Shown: positions 49,875-60,717, counted from the first letter of the stretch. The stretch is 64,000 bases of DNA from Actinomyces ruminis (GCF_002154335.2 NZ_MTPX02000019.1:62001-126000); one strand, 5' to 3'. The notes: generated from the letters alone by a model not told the origin. Made by a program: numbers and translations.

Positions 49875-51088
49875 GGTTGCACCTGCGATCCGGATTCGGT
49901 ACGGGTGACGTGGAAGCGGGCTCCGGCCAGGGCGGCCGGTACGTCGTCGTCGACGGCGGCGGTGAGCAGCACCTGACCGGCGCCCGCGGCGATCCCGGCC
50001 AGGGCGCGGCGGCGGACATCGTCCAGGGAGGCGAAGACGTCGTCGAGAATGAGTACGGGCTCGCCATCTCCGGCATAGGCGTCCACGTCGTGACGCAGCA
50101 TCTCGTAGGAGGCCAGGCGCAGTGCCAGGGCCAAGGACCACTGCTCACCGTGGGAGGCGAATCCCTTGGCGGGCAGGACGTCCAGGAACAGCTCCAACTC
50201 GTCGCGGTGGGCGCCCACCAGGTTGGCGCCCCGGTCGATTTCGCGGGCATGCAGGTCGCCCATCGCCGCCTCCAGGCGCGCGGCGGTAGCCGGCACGTCG
50301 TGCAGTGACGCTTCGGCGGCCAGGATGGCGGCCTCGTCGGCCGGATCGGGGTCTTCGGCACCCTCGTGAGCCAGCAGACTGGCGCGGTAGGCGATACGGG
50401 CATGCGTGCGGCCCTCGCTGACGCGGCTGTAGCAGTCGGCCACCCACGGGCGCAGCCGTTGCACGACGTCGATGCGGGCGGCGATCAGGCGGGCGGCCGC
50501 GGCGGCCAGTTGGGCGTCCCACACCTCCAGGGTGGAGAGCATGGAGGCGGTTGAGGCCCGGGCGGCCCGGGCGGACTTCAGCAGACTGGCGCGCTGCGCA
50601 AGGATCTTGTCGTGCTCGGCGCGCACGCCCGCGAGCGTGGGTCGCAAGGTGACGGCGAGGTCGTCCAGGAAGCGGCGGCGCACGCTCGGCTGTTCCCGCA
50701 CCAGGGCCAGGTCCTCCGGGGCGAAGACGACGGTGCGCAGGATCCCCAACAGGTCACGGGGGCGGGCGTTGGCCCGGTTCAGGCGCGCGCGGTTGGCGCG
50801 CCCGGCGATCAGTTCCAACTCCAGGACGCTGGGTCGCTCGCCGTGGAGCACCTTCGCGCGGATAACGGCGCCGGCGGGCTGGGCGTTGCCGGGTGCGGCG
50901 CGGCGCACCAGGGCGGCGTCGGTGCCGGCGCGATGACTGGACAGGGTGGACAGGTAGGCGATCGCCTCCACCAGGTTCGTCTTGCCCTGCCCGTTGGGAC
51001 CGATGAAGGCCGTCGGCCCGGGCTCGAGGGCGAGGACGAGTTCATGGAAGGAGCGGAAGTCGTCCAGGGCCAGGTCAGAGACGTACAT
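49871..51088 (-). CDS. recF: DNA replication and repair protein RecF
   Basis: A 405-residue SMC-like ATPase: Walker A in IGPNGQGKTNLVEAIAYL, signature region GFASHGEQWSLALALRL and Walker B in PVLILDDVFASLD. Helps load RecA at gaps. Upstream 123 bp to dnaN hold no gene. Confidence 0.95.
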   Translation of the reverse strand: MYVSDLALDDFRSFHELVLALEPGPTAFIGPNGQGKTNLVEAIAYLSTLSSHRAGTDAALVRRAAPGNAQPAGAVIRAKVLHGERPSVLELELIAGRANRARLNRANARPRDLLGILRTVVFAPEDLALVREQPSVRRRFLDDLAVTLRPTLAGVRAEHDKILAQRASLLKSARAARASTASMLSTLEVWDAQLAAAAARLIAARIDVVQRLRPWVADCYSRVSEGRTHARIAYRASLLAHEGAEDPDPADEAAILAAEASLHDVPATAARLEAAMGDLHAREIDRGANLVGAHRDELELFLDVLPAKGFASHGEQWSLALALRLASYEMLRHDVDAYAGDGEPVLILDDVFASLDDVRRRALAGIAAGAGQVLLTAAVDDDVPAALAGARFHVTRTESGSQVQP

Positions 51089-51211
51089 GCCGCCTCACCT
51101 CCCCTGGATGACTCGGGCTTACGAGGGCGTCGCCGCCGATTCCTCGCACCGTCACCCCGCACCGGCGGAGGATGCGGCTGAGCGCCGGAAGCATTGGGGC
51201 CGGGGCCGCCC

Positions 51212-52345
51212 TCAGGCGCCGAAGCGGATCGGCATGATCAGGTAGCGGAAGGAGGGATCCTCCTCGCCATCGATGGCGCTCATGCCGGTCAGTACCGCGG
51301 GCTTGGACGGGTGCGTGAAGTCGAAGCGCACGTACGGCTGAGTGATGGCGCCCAGGCCGTCGAGCAGGTAGGCGGGGTTGAAGGCGGTGGCGATGTCCTC
51401 GCCGTCCAGGTGCGCGACCAGCTGTTCGGAGGCCTGTGCATCGTCGCCCTGCCCGGCGTCGAGGGCCAGGTTCCCGGTGGTGAAAGACATGTGGATGGGG
51501 GCGGCCCGATCCGCCACCAGGCTGACGCGGCGCACGGCGCTCATGAGTTCTTCGCGGCCGACGGTGGCATGAATAGTGGTGGTCTCGGGGAACAGGCGCA
51601 GCACCGGCGGGTAGTCGCCGTCGGTCAGCAGGCTGGTGGTGCGGCGTCCGCCGGCCTCGAAGCCAATCAGGCTGGAGCTGGCCGAGTCGGTCTCGGTCAG
51701 CGCGACGGTCACGTCGCCGGTGGAGGTCAGGGACTTGGCGACGTCGGACAGGGTGCGTGCCTTCAGCAGCGCCTGGGTGGCCATCTGAGGGTCCTGCGGC
51801 TGCCAGGTCATCTCCCGCACGGCGAGTCGATAGCGGTCGGTGGCCATGAGGGTCAGGGAAGTGCCGTCGACCTCCATTTGCACGCTGGTCAGCAGCGGCA
51901 GGGTCTCGTCGCGCGAAGCGGCAACGGAGACCTGGGAGACGGCCTGGGCCAGGTCGTGGGCGTCGACGGTGCCGGCAACACCCGGCATCTGCGGCAGCGC
52001 CGGGTAGTCGTCCGCGGCCATGGCGGCCAGCGCGAAGCGGGAGGCGCCGCAAGTGACGTTTACCTTGGTGCCCTCGACCTCCAGGTCGACGGGCTTAGAG
52101 GGCAGGGACTTGGCAATGTCCGCCAGCAGTCGGCCGGAGACCAGGACCACGCCCTCTTCCTCGACGTCGGCCGGAATCTCGCAGTGTGCGGAAACCTCAT
52201 AGTCGAAGGAGGCCAGGATCAGGGAGGTGGCGGTGGCCTCGAGGCGGACGCCGGCCAGCACGGGCACCGGGGGACGCGCCGGCACGGAGCGGGCGGTCCA
52301 GGTGACGGCGTCGGCGAGGACGTCGCGGTCGACCCTGAGCTTCAT
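51212..52345 (-). CDS. dnaN: DNA polymerase III beta sliding clamp
   Basis: A 377-residue clamp with the three-fold repeated fold. Family ends: MKLRVDRDVLADAVTWTARSVP and the C-terminal hydrophobic pocket with FRYLIMPIRF. Start ATG 52345 has GGAGG upstream. Confidence 0.95.
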   Translation of the reverse strand: MKLRVDRDVLADAVTWTARSVPARPPVPVLAGVRLEATATSLILASFDYEVSAHCEIPADVEEEGVVLVSGRLLADIAKSLPSKPVDLEVEGTKVNVTCGASRFALAAMAADDYPALPQMPGVAGTVDAHDLAQAVSQVSVAASRDETLPLLTSVQMEVDGTSLTLMATDRYRLAVREMTWQPQDPQMATQALLKARTLSDVAKSLTSTGDVTVALTETDSASSSLIGFEAGGRRTTSLLTDGDYPPVLRLFPETTTIHATVGREELMSAVRRVSLVADRAAPIHMSFTTGNLALDAGQGDDAQASEQLVAHLDGEDIATAFNPAYLLDGLGAITQPYVRFDFTHPSKPAVLTGMSAIDGEEDPSFRYLIMPIRFGA

Positions 52346-52771
52346 GAAGTGCCTCCTCGGCGGCCGGTTGTCCCGGCGTAAATGTGTTGTGTGTGGTGTT
52401 TCGCTGAGTGTAGACGCATCCGCCCCCGCGATGCACCGTGAGCACCGGGCATGCGGTCGGCGCGGCAGCGTGGGTTACGGAGCGGGGTGGCTCGCGACCC
52501 ATGTGCGGGCGGAGTTTAAAGCGCGGTGAATGACAAGTCTGGTAGGGGTTGTAGGTGATGTGGATGATGGGGAAAACCGGTGTTTGCGGTGGCGGCGTGC
52601 GGCACGCGGATGTGGAATTACAAATTCGTGGTTCCGTGGGCGCGCGCCCACGGCGGTGGATTGTGTAGTTCGCTCGCGTTGTCGTCCCCAAGCGCGGTCG
52701 AGCAAGTCCACACACCGACCCCGCGTTGTCCACTCCCGCTCCGCAGCGCCGTCCACAGGGGCGTTGGCGCG
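52346..52771. other. oriC: Probable origin of replication, dnaA-dnaN intergenic
   Basis: A 426-bp gene-free gap where Actinobacteria usually place oriC. DnaA-box matches: TCATCCACA (52559, minus), AATTCCACA (52611, minus), AAGTCCACA (52704), TTGTCCACT (52726), CCGTCCACA (52749). The short A/T-rich patch near 52616-52628 could be an unwinding site. Genes to the left run minus and to the right plus, which fits fork movement away from here. Confidence 0.55.
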
Positions 52772-54261
52772 TCAGGAGCCGGCGGAGGACTGGGCCGCCT
52801 GCTTGATGCGGGCGGTCAGCTCGGCCACGTGGTTGTAGGTCTCGCGTCGCTCGGGCATCTGGGTACGGATCTTCTTATCCGCACTCATCACGGTGGTGTG
52901 GTCGCGGCCGCCGAACTCACGCCCGATCTGCGGCAGGGACATGTCGGTCAGCTCACGGCACAGGTACATGCCGATGTGGCGGGCGTGGACGATGGTGCGC
53001 GCCCGGTTGGCCGAGCACAGGTCGTCGATGCTGATGCCGAAGTAGTCGGCCGTCTGCGCCATGATCAGCGCAGAGGTGATCTCCTCGCTGGCCGGGTCGG
53101 TGATGATGTCCTTGAGCACCAGTTCCGCCAGCGTGCGATCCACCGGCTGCTTGGTCAACGACGCGAAGGCGGTCACCCTAATGAGGGCGCCCTCCAGCTC
53201 ACGAATGTTGGTGGTGACCCGGCTGGCGATGTACTCCAGCACGTCGGCCGGCAGGTCCAGCCTCTCGGCGCTGGCCTTACGGGACAGGATCGCGGTGCGG
53301 GTCTCGAAGTCCGGCGGCTGCACGTCGGCCAGCAGTCCCCACTCGAAGCGCGAACGCAGTCGTTCCTCGAACCCGCCCAGCGCCTTGGGCGGCTGATCGG
53401 AGGTGAGCACCACCTGCTTGTTGGCGGTGTGCAGGGCGTTGAAGGTGTGGAAGAACTCTTCCAGCGTCTGCTCCTTGCCCTGTAGGAACTGGATGTCGTC
53501 CACCAGGAGGATGTCCACCTCCCGGTAGCGGCGCTTGAAGGCGTCCATGCGGCCGTCGGCCACGGAGGCGATGAAGTCGGAGACGAACTCCTCACTGGAG
53601 ACGTATTTGACCCGGATGGAGGGGTAGAGCCGGCGGGCGTAGTGGCCGATGGCGTGCAGCAGATGAGTCTTGCCCAGGCCGGAGCCGCCGTAGATGAACA
53701 GGGGGTTGTAGGCCTTGGCGGGGGCCTCGGCGACCGCGATGGCCGAGGCGTGCGGCAGCCGGTTGGAGGAGCCGGTGACGTAGGTGTCGAAGGTGTATTT
53801 CGGGTTCAGATCCGAGTCCGCATTCGGCGGCTCCGCCGTCGGGGAGAGCTGGCTGCTCATGTAACCGGGGGTGGTGGTCGGTGCCGCCGCGGGTGGGGTC
53901 GGGGAGGTCACGGTCGGGGTGGGCGTCTCGGGCAGGGGTTCGACGGCGGGTCGGGCCAGGCGGGTGGTGGGCGCTTCGGGTCGATTGGCGAGCACGGGTG
54001 CGGAGGACTCCAGGGAGGTGTCAACGATCACTTCGAAGGGGACGTCGTAGCCGGCCACCCGACGCAGCGCCTGGGCGATCAACTCTCGGGAGCCGTCGAC
54101 GACGCCCTTGGCGAATCCGGAACCGACAATGAGTACCAGCGTGCCGTCGACGTCGACGGCACGGGTGGTGCGAATGATGGACAACTTGCCCTGCCGAGCT
54201 CGGCCGAGGAGGCAAGGATTTCGAGGGCCGAGCGCCACTGTGTTGTCGCTTCGTCGGCCAC
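52772..54261 (-). CDS. dnaA: Chromosomal replication initiator DnaA (one frameshift)
   Basis: About 496 residues with one base restored near 54197. Domain I begins [16 protein letters not shown]; the linker is proline-rich; domain III has Walker A in [11 protein letters not shown] and Walker B in LLVDDIQFL; domain IV ends with the box-binding signature [15 protein letters not shown]. Initiates replication at oriC. Confidence 0.96.
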
Positions 54262-54444
54262 GGCTGACTCCTGACTGACTGTTTGGAAACTGGTCGATGG
54301 TTGGGGATGGTGGTGTTGATGATGGCCCGGCCGGCTGGAAGTCGGCTGGGCGGATGCGCTAGTGGAACCGTAGCCGATACCGGACGCATGTTGAGCGGCC
54401 GTCTAGCACGCGTAGCGCGTCCGGACCACCCGCCCGCCGCGCAG

Positions 54445-54620
54445 TCAGTTGCACACAGGTTTGTCCACAGCTGGGGAAGAGTATGGCACCCCTGCGCGGG
54501 CACCGCCGGGCCCTAAGACATGCCTCGCGACGTTGGTGCCGGGCGGGGGCTAGTCGCGCTCGACCTCGGCCGAAGCCGATGCCGGCTGTACACAGGCATG
54601 GACGCCGATAGTTCACAGGC
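54445..54620. other. Second DnaA-box group between dnaA and rpmH
   Basis: Perfect TTGTCCACA at 54461 with TTGCACACA at 54449 and weaker TTCACA-type sites near 54588 and 54610. The 618-bp gap from dnaA to rpmH has no gene; it may contribute to the origin or control dnaA. Confidence 0.4.
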
Positions 54621-54879
54621 TTGGGAAAAGACGGCGGACCTCCAGTCGGGCGGGCCGCCGGGTTCAGCGTTCACGGCTGGGCGAGGTCGGCCGCGGGTTG
54701 GGCGTGTTCGGGTTCTCATCACAATGCGGCGGTATTCGTTTGACCGCGGGGAAAGCCTGCCCCTATGGTGGTGTGGACGTTCGTGTGGAGTCACGTCCCG
54801 AACCATGGGGCAGCCAACGCGAGCGACCGTGCCGCGATTGGCGATGCACGGTTCCGATCATCGCACCAGGAGAACACCC

Positions 54880-55017
54880 GTGAGCAAGCGGACCTTCCAG
54901 CCCAACAACCGTCACCGCGCCAAGGTGCACGGCTTCCGTAAGCGCATGCGCACCCGTGCCGGCCGTGCCGTTCTGGCCTCGCGCCGCCGCAAGGGCCGCG
55001 CCCGTCTCGCGGCCTGA
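54880..55017 (+). CDS. rpmH: Ribosomal protein L34
   Basis: A 45-residue basic ribosomal protein with the standard sequence [23 protein letters not shown] start with AGGAG upstream. Confidence 0.97.
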   Translation: MSKRTFQPNNRHRAKVHGFRKRMRTRAGRAVLASRRRKGRARLAA

Positions 55018-55018
55018 G

Positions 55019-55432
55019 GTGCTTCCGGCGGCGCATCGGATGCTGCGGTCGGAGGACTTCTCCGCCGCAGTGAAATCCGGTGCGCGCAGCGGCAGTCGCC
55101 GACTGGTGGTGCACTACTGCGCCGGACCGAATGACGGCCCCGACTCTCGTCCAGCAGTGGGCGCGGCCGGGGCCGTAGACGCACTTCCGAAGGCCCGCGT
55201 CGGCGTCGTCGTGTCTAAGAAGCAGGTTCCCCGCGCCACCCACCGCAACCGGATCAAACGGCGCGTGCGCGCACTGATGCGCGCACGCCTGGACACGCTG
55301 GAGCCGGGGGCGCGCGTGGTCGTGCGAGGCCTGGCCGGCGCCGACGGCGCCACCAGCGAACAGCTGGCCGCGGATCTGGACCGATTGTTGGCCCGCAGCC
55401 GCCGTCTCGCGCATACCGGACGGCGCCGATGA
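55019..55432 (+). CDS. rnpA: Ribonuclease P protein component
   Basis: A 137-residue basic protein. Start LPAAHRMLRSEDF and the RNR motif ATHRNRIKRRVRALMR identify RnpA, which binds the catalytic RNA and tRNA precursors. GTG at 55019 lies right after the rpmH stop. An insertion (ACRYCAGPNDGPD... region) lengthens the mid section. Confidence 0.93.
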   Translation: MLPAAHRMLRSEDFSAAVKSGARSGSRRLVVHYCAGPNDGPDSRPAVGAAGAVDALPKARVGVVVSKKQVPRATHRNRIKRRVRALMRARLDTLEPGARVVVRGLAGADGATSEQLAADLDRLLARSRRLAHTGRRR

Positions 55433-55821
55433 CCTCCTCACCGCAAGCTCGTCGCCCCTCTGCAGCGGCCCGTACGGCACTGACCCTGGTGGGGCTGTAT
55501 CAACAGTGGATCTCCCCGGCGCTGCCGCGCCGCTGCCGCTACTACCCCACCTGCTCCGCCTATGCCGTCGAGGCGATCGGGGTGCATGGCGCCCTCAAGG
55601 GCACGCTGCTGGCCGCCTGGCGGCTGCTGCGCTGCAACCCGCTAACCCGTGGGGGCGTCGACCACGTTCCGGATCCCGGCCGGTGGCGCTATCACCTGCC
55701 CCCCGACGTGCCGCGTTTTGCTGCTCGCGCCCAGCAGCACTGCCCGGACGGCCGCCCCCGTTCTGGCGCCCCGCCGGACGGCGTCGATGCGCCGCTGGTA
55801 CTGCGCGTCGACGGCGCCTAG
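55429..55821 (+). CDS. yidD: Membrane protein insertion efficiency factor YidD
   Basis: A 130-residue protein with the YidD core LYQQWISPALPRRCRYYPTCSAYAVEAI and RLLRCNPLTRGGVDHVP. It helps YidC insert membrane proteins. ATG overlaps the rnpA stop. Its C-terminal 40 residues have no recognisable function. Confidence 0.92.
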   Translation: MTSSPQARRPSAAARTALTLVGLYQQWISPALPRRCRYYPTCSAYAVEAIGVHGALKGTLLAAWRLLRCNPLTRGGVDHVPDPGRWRYHLPPDVPRFAARAQQHCPDGRPRSGAPPDGVDAPLVLRVDGA

Positions 55822-55938
55822 CACCACTGCCCACCATTACTCGCAACCTTCAGCACAACCGGCCTCTCACCACCTCATGCGGCAGTGTGAGCCGCACGCC
55901 GCCCCCAGCTTTCAAGCACATTTCAACCAAGGAGTGCA

Positions 55939-57126
55939 ATGGACACGATCCTGTGGCCCCTCAAGGTCGCCGTCGCCTGGGTCATGGTCAACATCCATCG
56001 ATTCCTCGTCTTCATCGGTTTTCCCGATGGGCCGGGCGTCGCCTGGGTCCTCTCCATCATCGGCCTGACCATGTTCGTGCGGCTGCTGATCATGCCGCTG
56101 TTCGTCAAGCAGATCCGCGCCTCCCGCGGTATGCAGCTCATGCAGCCCGAACTGCAGGCGCTGCAGGAGAAGTACAAGGGCAAGAAGGATCCGGCCTCGC
56201 AGCAGCGCCAGCAGGAAGAGATGATGGCGCTGTACCGCAAGCACAACACCAACCCCTTCGCCTCCTGCCTGCCCATTTTGATCCAGATGCCGGTGTTCTT
56301 CGCGCTGTTCCGCGTGCTGGCGAATCTGGAGGCGGTCGCGACCGGCACCTACGCCGACCACGACTCGATCGGCCCGTTGACGGCCGCGCTGGCCGAACAG
56401 GTGCAGGCCTCCACGCTGTTCGGGGCGCCGCTGTCGGCGTCGTTCATGAATTCCAGCGATGTCACGGTCAAGATCGTGACCGTAGTGATGATCATCCTGA
56501 TGAGCGTCACCCAGTGGTACACGATGGCGCAGCTGAGCATGAAGAATATGCCGGAGTCGACCAAGAACTCCGACAACCCGGCCATGCGCTCCCAGCGCCT
56601 GATGATGACCATCATGCCGATCTTCTTCGCCTTTACCGGCGTGCAGTTCCAGATCGGCGTGCTGGTGTACTGGGTGACCACGAACCTGTGGACCATGGGT
56701 CAGCAGTTCTTCACCATCCGTAAGATGCCGGCGCCCGGCTCCGAGGCAGAGAAGAAGATGCGGGCGCGCGAGAACGCCCGTCGCGCCCGTAAGGGACTGC
56801 CCTCGCTGGAGGAGGAAGAGCGCGCCAAGGCGGAGGCCGAGGGCACCATTCGTACCGGACAGCGGGCCCAGCCCGTCCGCAAGGACCGGCAGAAGAAGCA
56901 CCCGCAGAATGCTTCGGCCGCAGCGGGCCTGGACAAGACCGCGCCCGAGGACACCGGAGCAGACAACAGTGACGCCGACCAGCCCGCCAACGCCGTCGGC
57001 CTCACCCAGGAAGAGATCGCCCGACGCCGCTACGAGCGGCGCGCTCGGGCCCGCAAGCAGGCGGCCGCCAAACGCAAGGCTCAGGCCGGCAAGAACAAGA
57101 AGAACAACAAGCGCAAGCCCCGCTGA
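55939..57126 (+). CDS. yidC: Membrane protein insertase YidC
   Basis: A 395-residue Oxa1-type insertase with five helices, starting WPLKVAVAWVMVNIHRFLVF. The conserved RMQxLQPELQALQEKYKG-like segment is AS RGMQLMQPELQALQEKYK, and a long basic tail (residues 270-395) binds the ribosome. The start is ATG 55939. Confidence 0.95.
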   Translation: MDTILWPLKVAVAWVMVNIHRFLVFIGFPDGPGVAWVLSIIGLTMFVRLLIMPLFVKQIRASRGMQLMQPELQALQEKYKGKKDPASQQRQQEEMMALYRKHNTNPFASCLPILIQMPVFFALFRVLANLEAVATGTYADHDSIGPLTAALAEQVQASTLFGAPLSASFMNSSDVTVKIVTVVMIILMSVTQWYTMAQLSMKNMPESTKNSDNPAMRSQRLMMTIMPIFFAFTGVQFQIGVLVYWVTTNLWTMGQQFFTIRKMPAPGSEAEKKMRARENARRARKGLPSLEEEERAKAEAEGTIRTGQRAQPVRKDRQKKHPQNASAAAGLDKTAPEDTGADNSDADQPANAVGLTQEEIARRRYERRARARKQAAAKRKAQAGKNKKNNKRKPR

Positions 57127-57177
57127 GTCCGGATCACCGGAGGCAGGGCACCAACGAGAGGCGAAGCAGACAGTCCC

Positions 57178-57783
57178 ATGAGCGAGCACGCACAGCACCC
57201 CAAGCACCAGGTCAGCAGTGTCAAGGACCTCGAGGAAGAGGGCGAGATCGGCGCCGACTACCTGGAGGAGTTCCTCGACATCGTCGACCTCGGCGGCGAC
57301 ATCGATATCGACGTCGACCACGGCCGCGCCTCGGTGGCCATCATCGCCTCCGAGGAGGGTGACGAGCGCGAGCTGGCCGACCTGGTTGGCCGCGACGGCG
57401 AGGTCCTGGAGGCGATCCAGGAGCTCACCCGCCTGGCCGTCCAGGCACGCACCGGCAACCGCTCCCGGTTGATGCTGGACATCAACGGCTACCGCGCGGC
57501 GCGCCGCGCCGAGCTGACCAAGATCGCCGCCGAGGCGGTCAACAAGGTCAAGGCCACCGGTGAGTCGGTGGCGCTGGAGCCCATGAACCCCTTCGAGCGG
57601 AAGGTGTGCCACGACGTCGTCGCCGCGGCCGGCCTGTTCTCCGAGTCCGAGGGCACCGAGCCGCACCGGCACGTGGTGGTCATGCTTCCCGACGAGGTCG
57701 ACACTTCAGACGAGGTAGAGGCGGACGCGGCGGAGCCGGACGCCGACGCCGTAGACGAGTCGGGCGACATCGAGCAGGCGTGA
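57178..57783 (+). CDS. khpB: KhpB/Jag, KH and R3H domain RNA-binding protein
   Basis: A 201-residue protein with acidic N- and C-terminal tails around a KH domain (GRDGEVLEAIQELTRLAVQ) and an R3H domain (MNPFERKVCHDVVAAAGL ... EPHRHVVVML). Known as SpoIIIJ-associated Jag; it acts with KhpA on RNAs. Confidence 0.9.
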   Translation: MSEHAQHPKHQVSSVKDLEEEGEIGADYLEEFLDIVDLGGDIDIDVDHGRASVAIIASEEGDERELADLVGRDGEVLEAIQELTRLAVQARTGNRSRLMLDINGYRAARRAELTKIAAEAVNKVKATGESVALEPMNPFERKVCHDVVAAAGLFSESEGTEPHRHVVVMLPDEVDTSDEVEADAAEPDADAVDESGDIEQA

Positions 57784-57787
57784 GCCG

Positions 57788-58456
57788 ATGAACACGCCCG
57801 AACCCGCCACCCCGCAGGTCCACGCGCCCATGGCGGTGGAGCAGCCGACCGCGGAGATGCGGGCCATGTTCGGCCCCGCCTTCAGCGCGGCCGAGCACTT
57901 CGCCCAGATGCTCGCCGAGGAGGGCGAGTTGCGCGGGCTGGTGGGACCGCGCGAGCTGCCGCGCCTGTGGACCAGGCACATCGTCAACTCCGCCGCCGTG
58001 GTCCCGTTCCTGCCCGACCACGGAAAGGTGGCCGACATCGGTTCCGGCTCCGGCTTTCCCGGCGTCGTCGTCGCCCTGCTGCGACCGGATCTCGAGGTGG
58101 TGTTGGTGGAGTCCATGGAGCGGCGCACCCAGTGGCTCGACGATGTGGTCGCGGAACTCGACCTGGACAACGTCAACGTCCGGCGCGCGCGGGCGGAGGA
58201 GCTGCGTGCGAAGTACGACGCCGTCACCGCGCGCGCAGTGGCGAATCTCACAAAGTTGATAAGGTTGACCTCACCTTTGCTCCGGCCGGGTGCCAGCCTG
58301 CTCGCGCTCAAGGGCGCGCGGGCGGAGGCCGAGGTCGAGGACGCCAAGTATGTGATCAAGCGGGCGCGCCTCGAGCCCGCCGTCATCCACGAGGTGGTCA
58401 CCCCCGGCGAGGAGGTCACCAAGGTCGTTCAGGTTCGACGGCCCGCCTCGCGCTGA
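57788..58456 (+). CDS. rsmG: 16S rRNA (guanine-527-N7)-methyltransferase
   Basis: A 222-residue SAM methyltransferase, GidB. Motif I is VADIGSGSGFPGVVVAL; ELPRLWTRHIVNSAAVVPFL is the family start. Loss of this gene can give low-level streptomycin resistance in other species. Confidence 0.93.
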   Translation: MNTPEPATPQVHAPMAVEQPTAEMRAMFGPAFSAAEHFAQMLAEEGELRGLVGPRELPRLWTRHIVNSAAVVPFLPDHGKVADIGSGSGFPGVVVALLRPDLEVVLVESMERRTQWLDDVVAELDLDNVNVRRARAEELRAKYDAVTARAVANLTKLIRLTSPLLRPGASLLALKGARAEAEVEDAKYVIKRARLEPAVIHEVVTPGEEVTKVVQVRRPASR

Positions 58457-58532
58457 CCGAATGGCGCCGGCAGCTCACGTAGACTGAAGCGCCGAGAGGC
58501 GTACGCCGACGGGACGCCGTAGGAGAAGCAGA

Positions 58533-59444
58533 TTGTCAGGATCCTCCATCTTCGATCAGCTCCGCGCTGACCGCTCAGCCCTGGATGAAGTAGCCGAGGG
58601 CGGATTCTCCCGACCCGAGCACACCCGCATCATCGCGGTGGCCAACCAGAAGGGCGGCGTGGGCAAGACCTCCACCGTGGTCAATGTCGCGGCCGCGCTG
58701 GCCGAGGCGGGCCTGCAGGTGCTGGTGGTGGACGCCGACTCCCAGGGCAACGCCTCGACGGCGCTCGGCGTGGAGCACGACGAGGACCAGGCCTCCATCT
58801 ACGACGTGCTGGTGGAGGGCGCTCGCATTCAGGATGTGTCCGTGCGCACCCGCTTCGCCGAGACCCTGTGGTGCGTGCCTTCGACGCTCGACGTCGCCGC
58901 CGTGGAGATCGAGCTGATCAACTCCTCTCAGCGCGAATCACGCATGCGCCTGGCGTTGGAGGAATTCCTGCGCGACCGGGAGGCGCAGGGGCTGCCTCGC
59001 ATGGACTACGTGCTCATCGACTGCCCACCCAGCCTGGGCATTATGACGATCAACGCCTTCGTGGCCGCCGGGGAGGTACTCATCCCCATGCAGGCCGAGT
59101 ACTACGCGCTCGAGGGTTTGGCACTGCTGACCCGCTCGGTGGATCGCATCGCACAGATCCACAACCCGGATCTGAGCGTTTCGATGATTGCCCTGACCAT
59201 GTTTGATGCGCGCACCACCTTGGCCAAGGAGGTGGAGGCGGAGGTACGCACCTACTTCCCCGCGGCGACGCTCAAGACTCGTATACCCCGCTCGGTGCGC
59301 GTGGCGGAGGCGCCATCATTCGGTTCGCCGGTCGTATTCTGGGATCCCCGCTCGAGCGGCGCCGTTGCGTATAAGAAGCTGGCGATGGAGATCGCGGCGC
59401 GCGGCGCCGAGCACGCTGTGCAGGACGAACCCACGGAGGCATAA
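58533..59444 (+). CDS. parA: Chromosome partitioning ATPase ParA
   Basis: A 303-residue deviant Walker ATPase: VANQKGGVGKTSTVVNVAAAL, DADSQGNAS and LIDCPPSLG. TTG at 58533 has AGGAG upstream and is preferred. Drives segregation with ParB and parS. Confidence 0.93.
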   Translation: MSGSSIFDQLRADRSALDEVAEGGFSRPEHTRIIAVANQKGGVGKTSTVVNVAAALAEAGLQVLVVDADSQGNASTALGVEHDEDQASIYDVLVEGARIQDVSVRTRFAETLWCVPSTLDVAAVEIELINSSQRESRMRLALEEFLRDREAQGLPRMDYVLIDCPPSLGIMTINAFVAAGEVLIPMQAEYYALEGLALLTRSVDRIAQIHNPDLSVSMIALTMFDARTTLAKEVEAEVRTYFPAATLKTRIPRSVRVAEAPSFGSPVVFWDPRSSGAVAYKKLAMEIAARGAEHAVQDEPTEA

Positions 59445-59446
59445 CG

Positions 59447-60717
59447 ATGGCTCAGAAGAAGCGCGGCCTGGGACGCGGGCTGCAGGCACTCATCCCCGAC
59501 GCGCAGGTGGAGAACCCCAGCCGCCGCCCCTCCGACGTCTTCTTCCCTGACAACCGCGGCACCGACGCCGCTGCGGAGGCGGAGCCCGGCTCGGTGCATC
59601 GCGCGGATGACATCGCCGCGACGCTGTTGGCCCCCTCCAAGCGCTCCCGGCGGGGTGGCCGGGGTGCAGGTTCACGCCCCCGGGCGCAGACGGACCCGGA
59701 TGCCGCAGGAGATGCGAAGAGCGCCGCTGTGGAGACCGCGGAGAGCGAGCGGCCCGCGGCCGCTGTGGAACAGGCGGCCCCCACTGCCCATGTTTCACGT
59801 GAAACATCCGCCAGCGGTGATGCGGAGCCCGACGTCGAACTGGTGCCGGTGCCCGGTGCCACCTTCGCCGAGCTGCCGATTGCGTCGATCGTCCCGAATC
59901 GGCGGCAGCCGCGGCAGGTTTTCGACGAGGACGACATTGCGGAGCTGGCCGACTCCATTAGGGAGGTCGGTCTGCTCCAGCCCATCGTGGTCCGCCGTAT
60001 AGATGATCCGGTGGATCACGCGGCAGGCGAGCCCGAGGATGCGGATCCCGCGGAGGCCGCTACCTACGAGTTGGTCATGGGCGAGCGGCGTTTGCGCGCC
60101 GCGAAGAGGCCGGTATGGAGACGATCCCGGCGGTGGTGCGCTACACCGCGGACGAGGAGCTGCTGCGCGACGCCCTGCTGGAGAACCTGCATCGCGTGCA
60201 GCTCAACCCGCTCGAGGAGGCCGCCGCCTACCAGCAGCTGCTGGAGGACTTCGACTGCACGCAGGTCGAGCTTTCGGAGAAGATCGCGCGTTCCCGGTCC
60301 CAGATCTCCAACACCCTGAGGCTGATGAAGCTGCCCCCCCTGGTGCAACGGCGCGTGGCTGCGGAGGTGCTCTCCGCGGGGCACGCCCGCGCACTGCTGG
60401 GACTGCCCGACGCCGCCGCCATGGAGCGTGTGGCCCAGCGAGTGGTGGCCGAGGGGCTGTCGGTGCGCGCCACCGAGGAGATTGTGGCGGTGTACGGCGA
60501 ACCGGCCGAGGCGACCGGTGCCATGAAGACGGTGACGCGCTCCCGCAACACCCCCCTGCCGGCCCTGTCGACGCGCCTGTCCGATGCCTTCGACACTCGC
60601 GTGAAGGTGACTCGGGGCGCGAAGAAGGGCCGCATCACCATCGAATTCGCCGGCGATGAGGATCTGGCGCGGATCGTGGAGGCGCTGGCTCCAGGCACCT
60701 CGCTCGACGAAGGCTGA
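59447..60717 (+). CDS. parB: Chromosome partitioning protein ParB (one frameshift)
   Basis: About 423 residues after restoring a base near 60106. N-terminal [15 protein letters not shown], a long variable region, the ParB CTPase box [17 protein letters not shown] and GERRLRAA, and a HTH core ([20 protein letters not shown]). Binds parS, one copy of which (59791-59806) lies inside its own coding sequence. Confidence 0.93.
59791..59806. promoter_or_regulatory. parS: parS site 1 (inside parB)
   Basis: Perfect TGTTTCACGTGAAACA within parB codons, read as HVSRET. Confidence 0.95.

Noticed and set aside
51075-52052. 325-residue frame over dnaN
   Set aside because: Arginine-rich shadow of dnaN in another frame.
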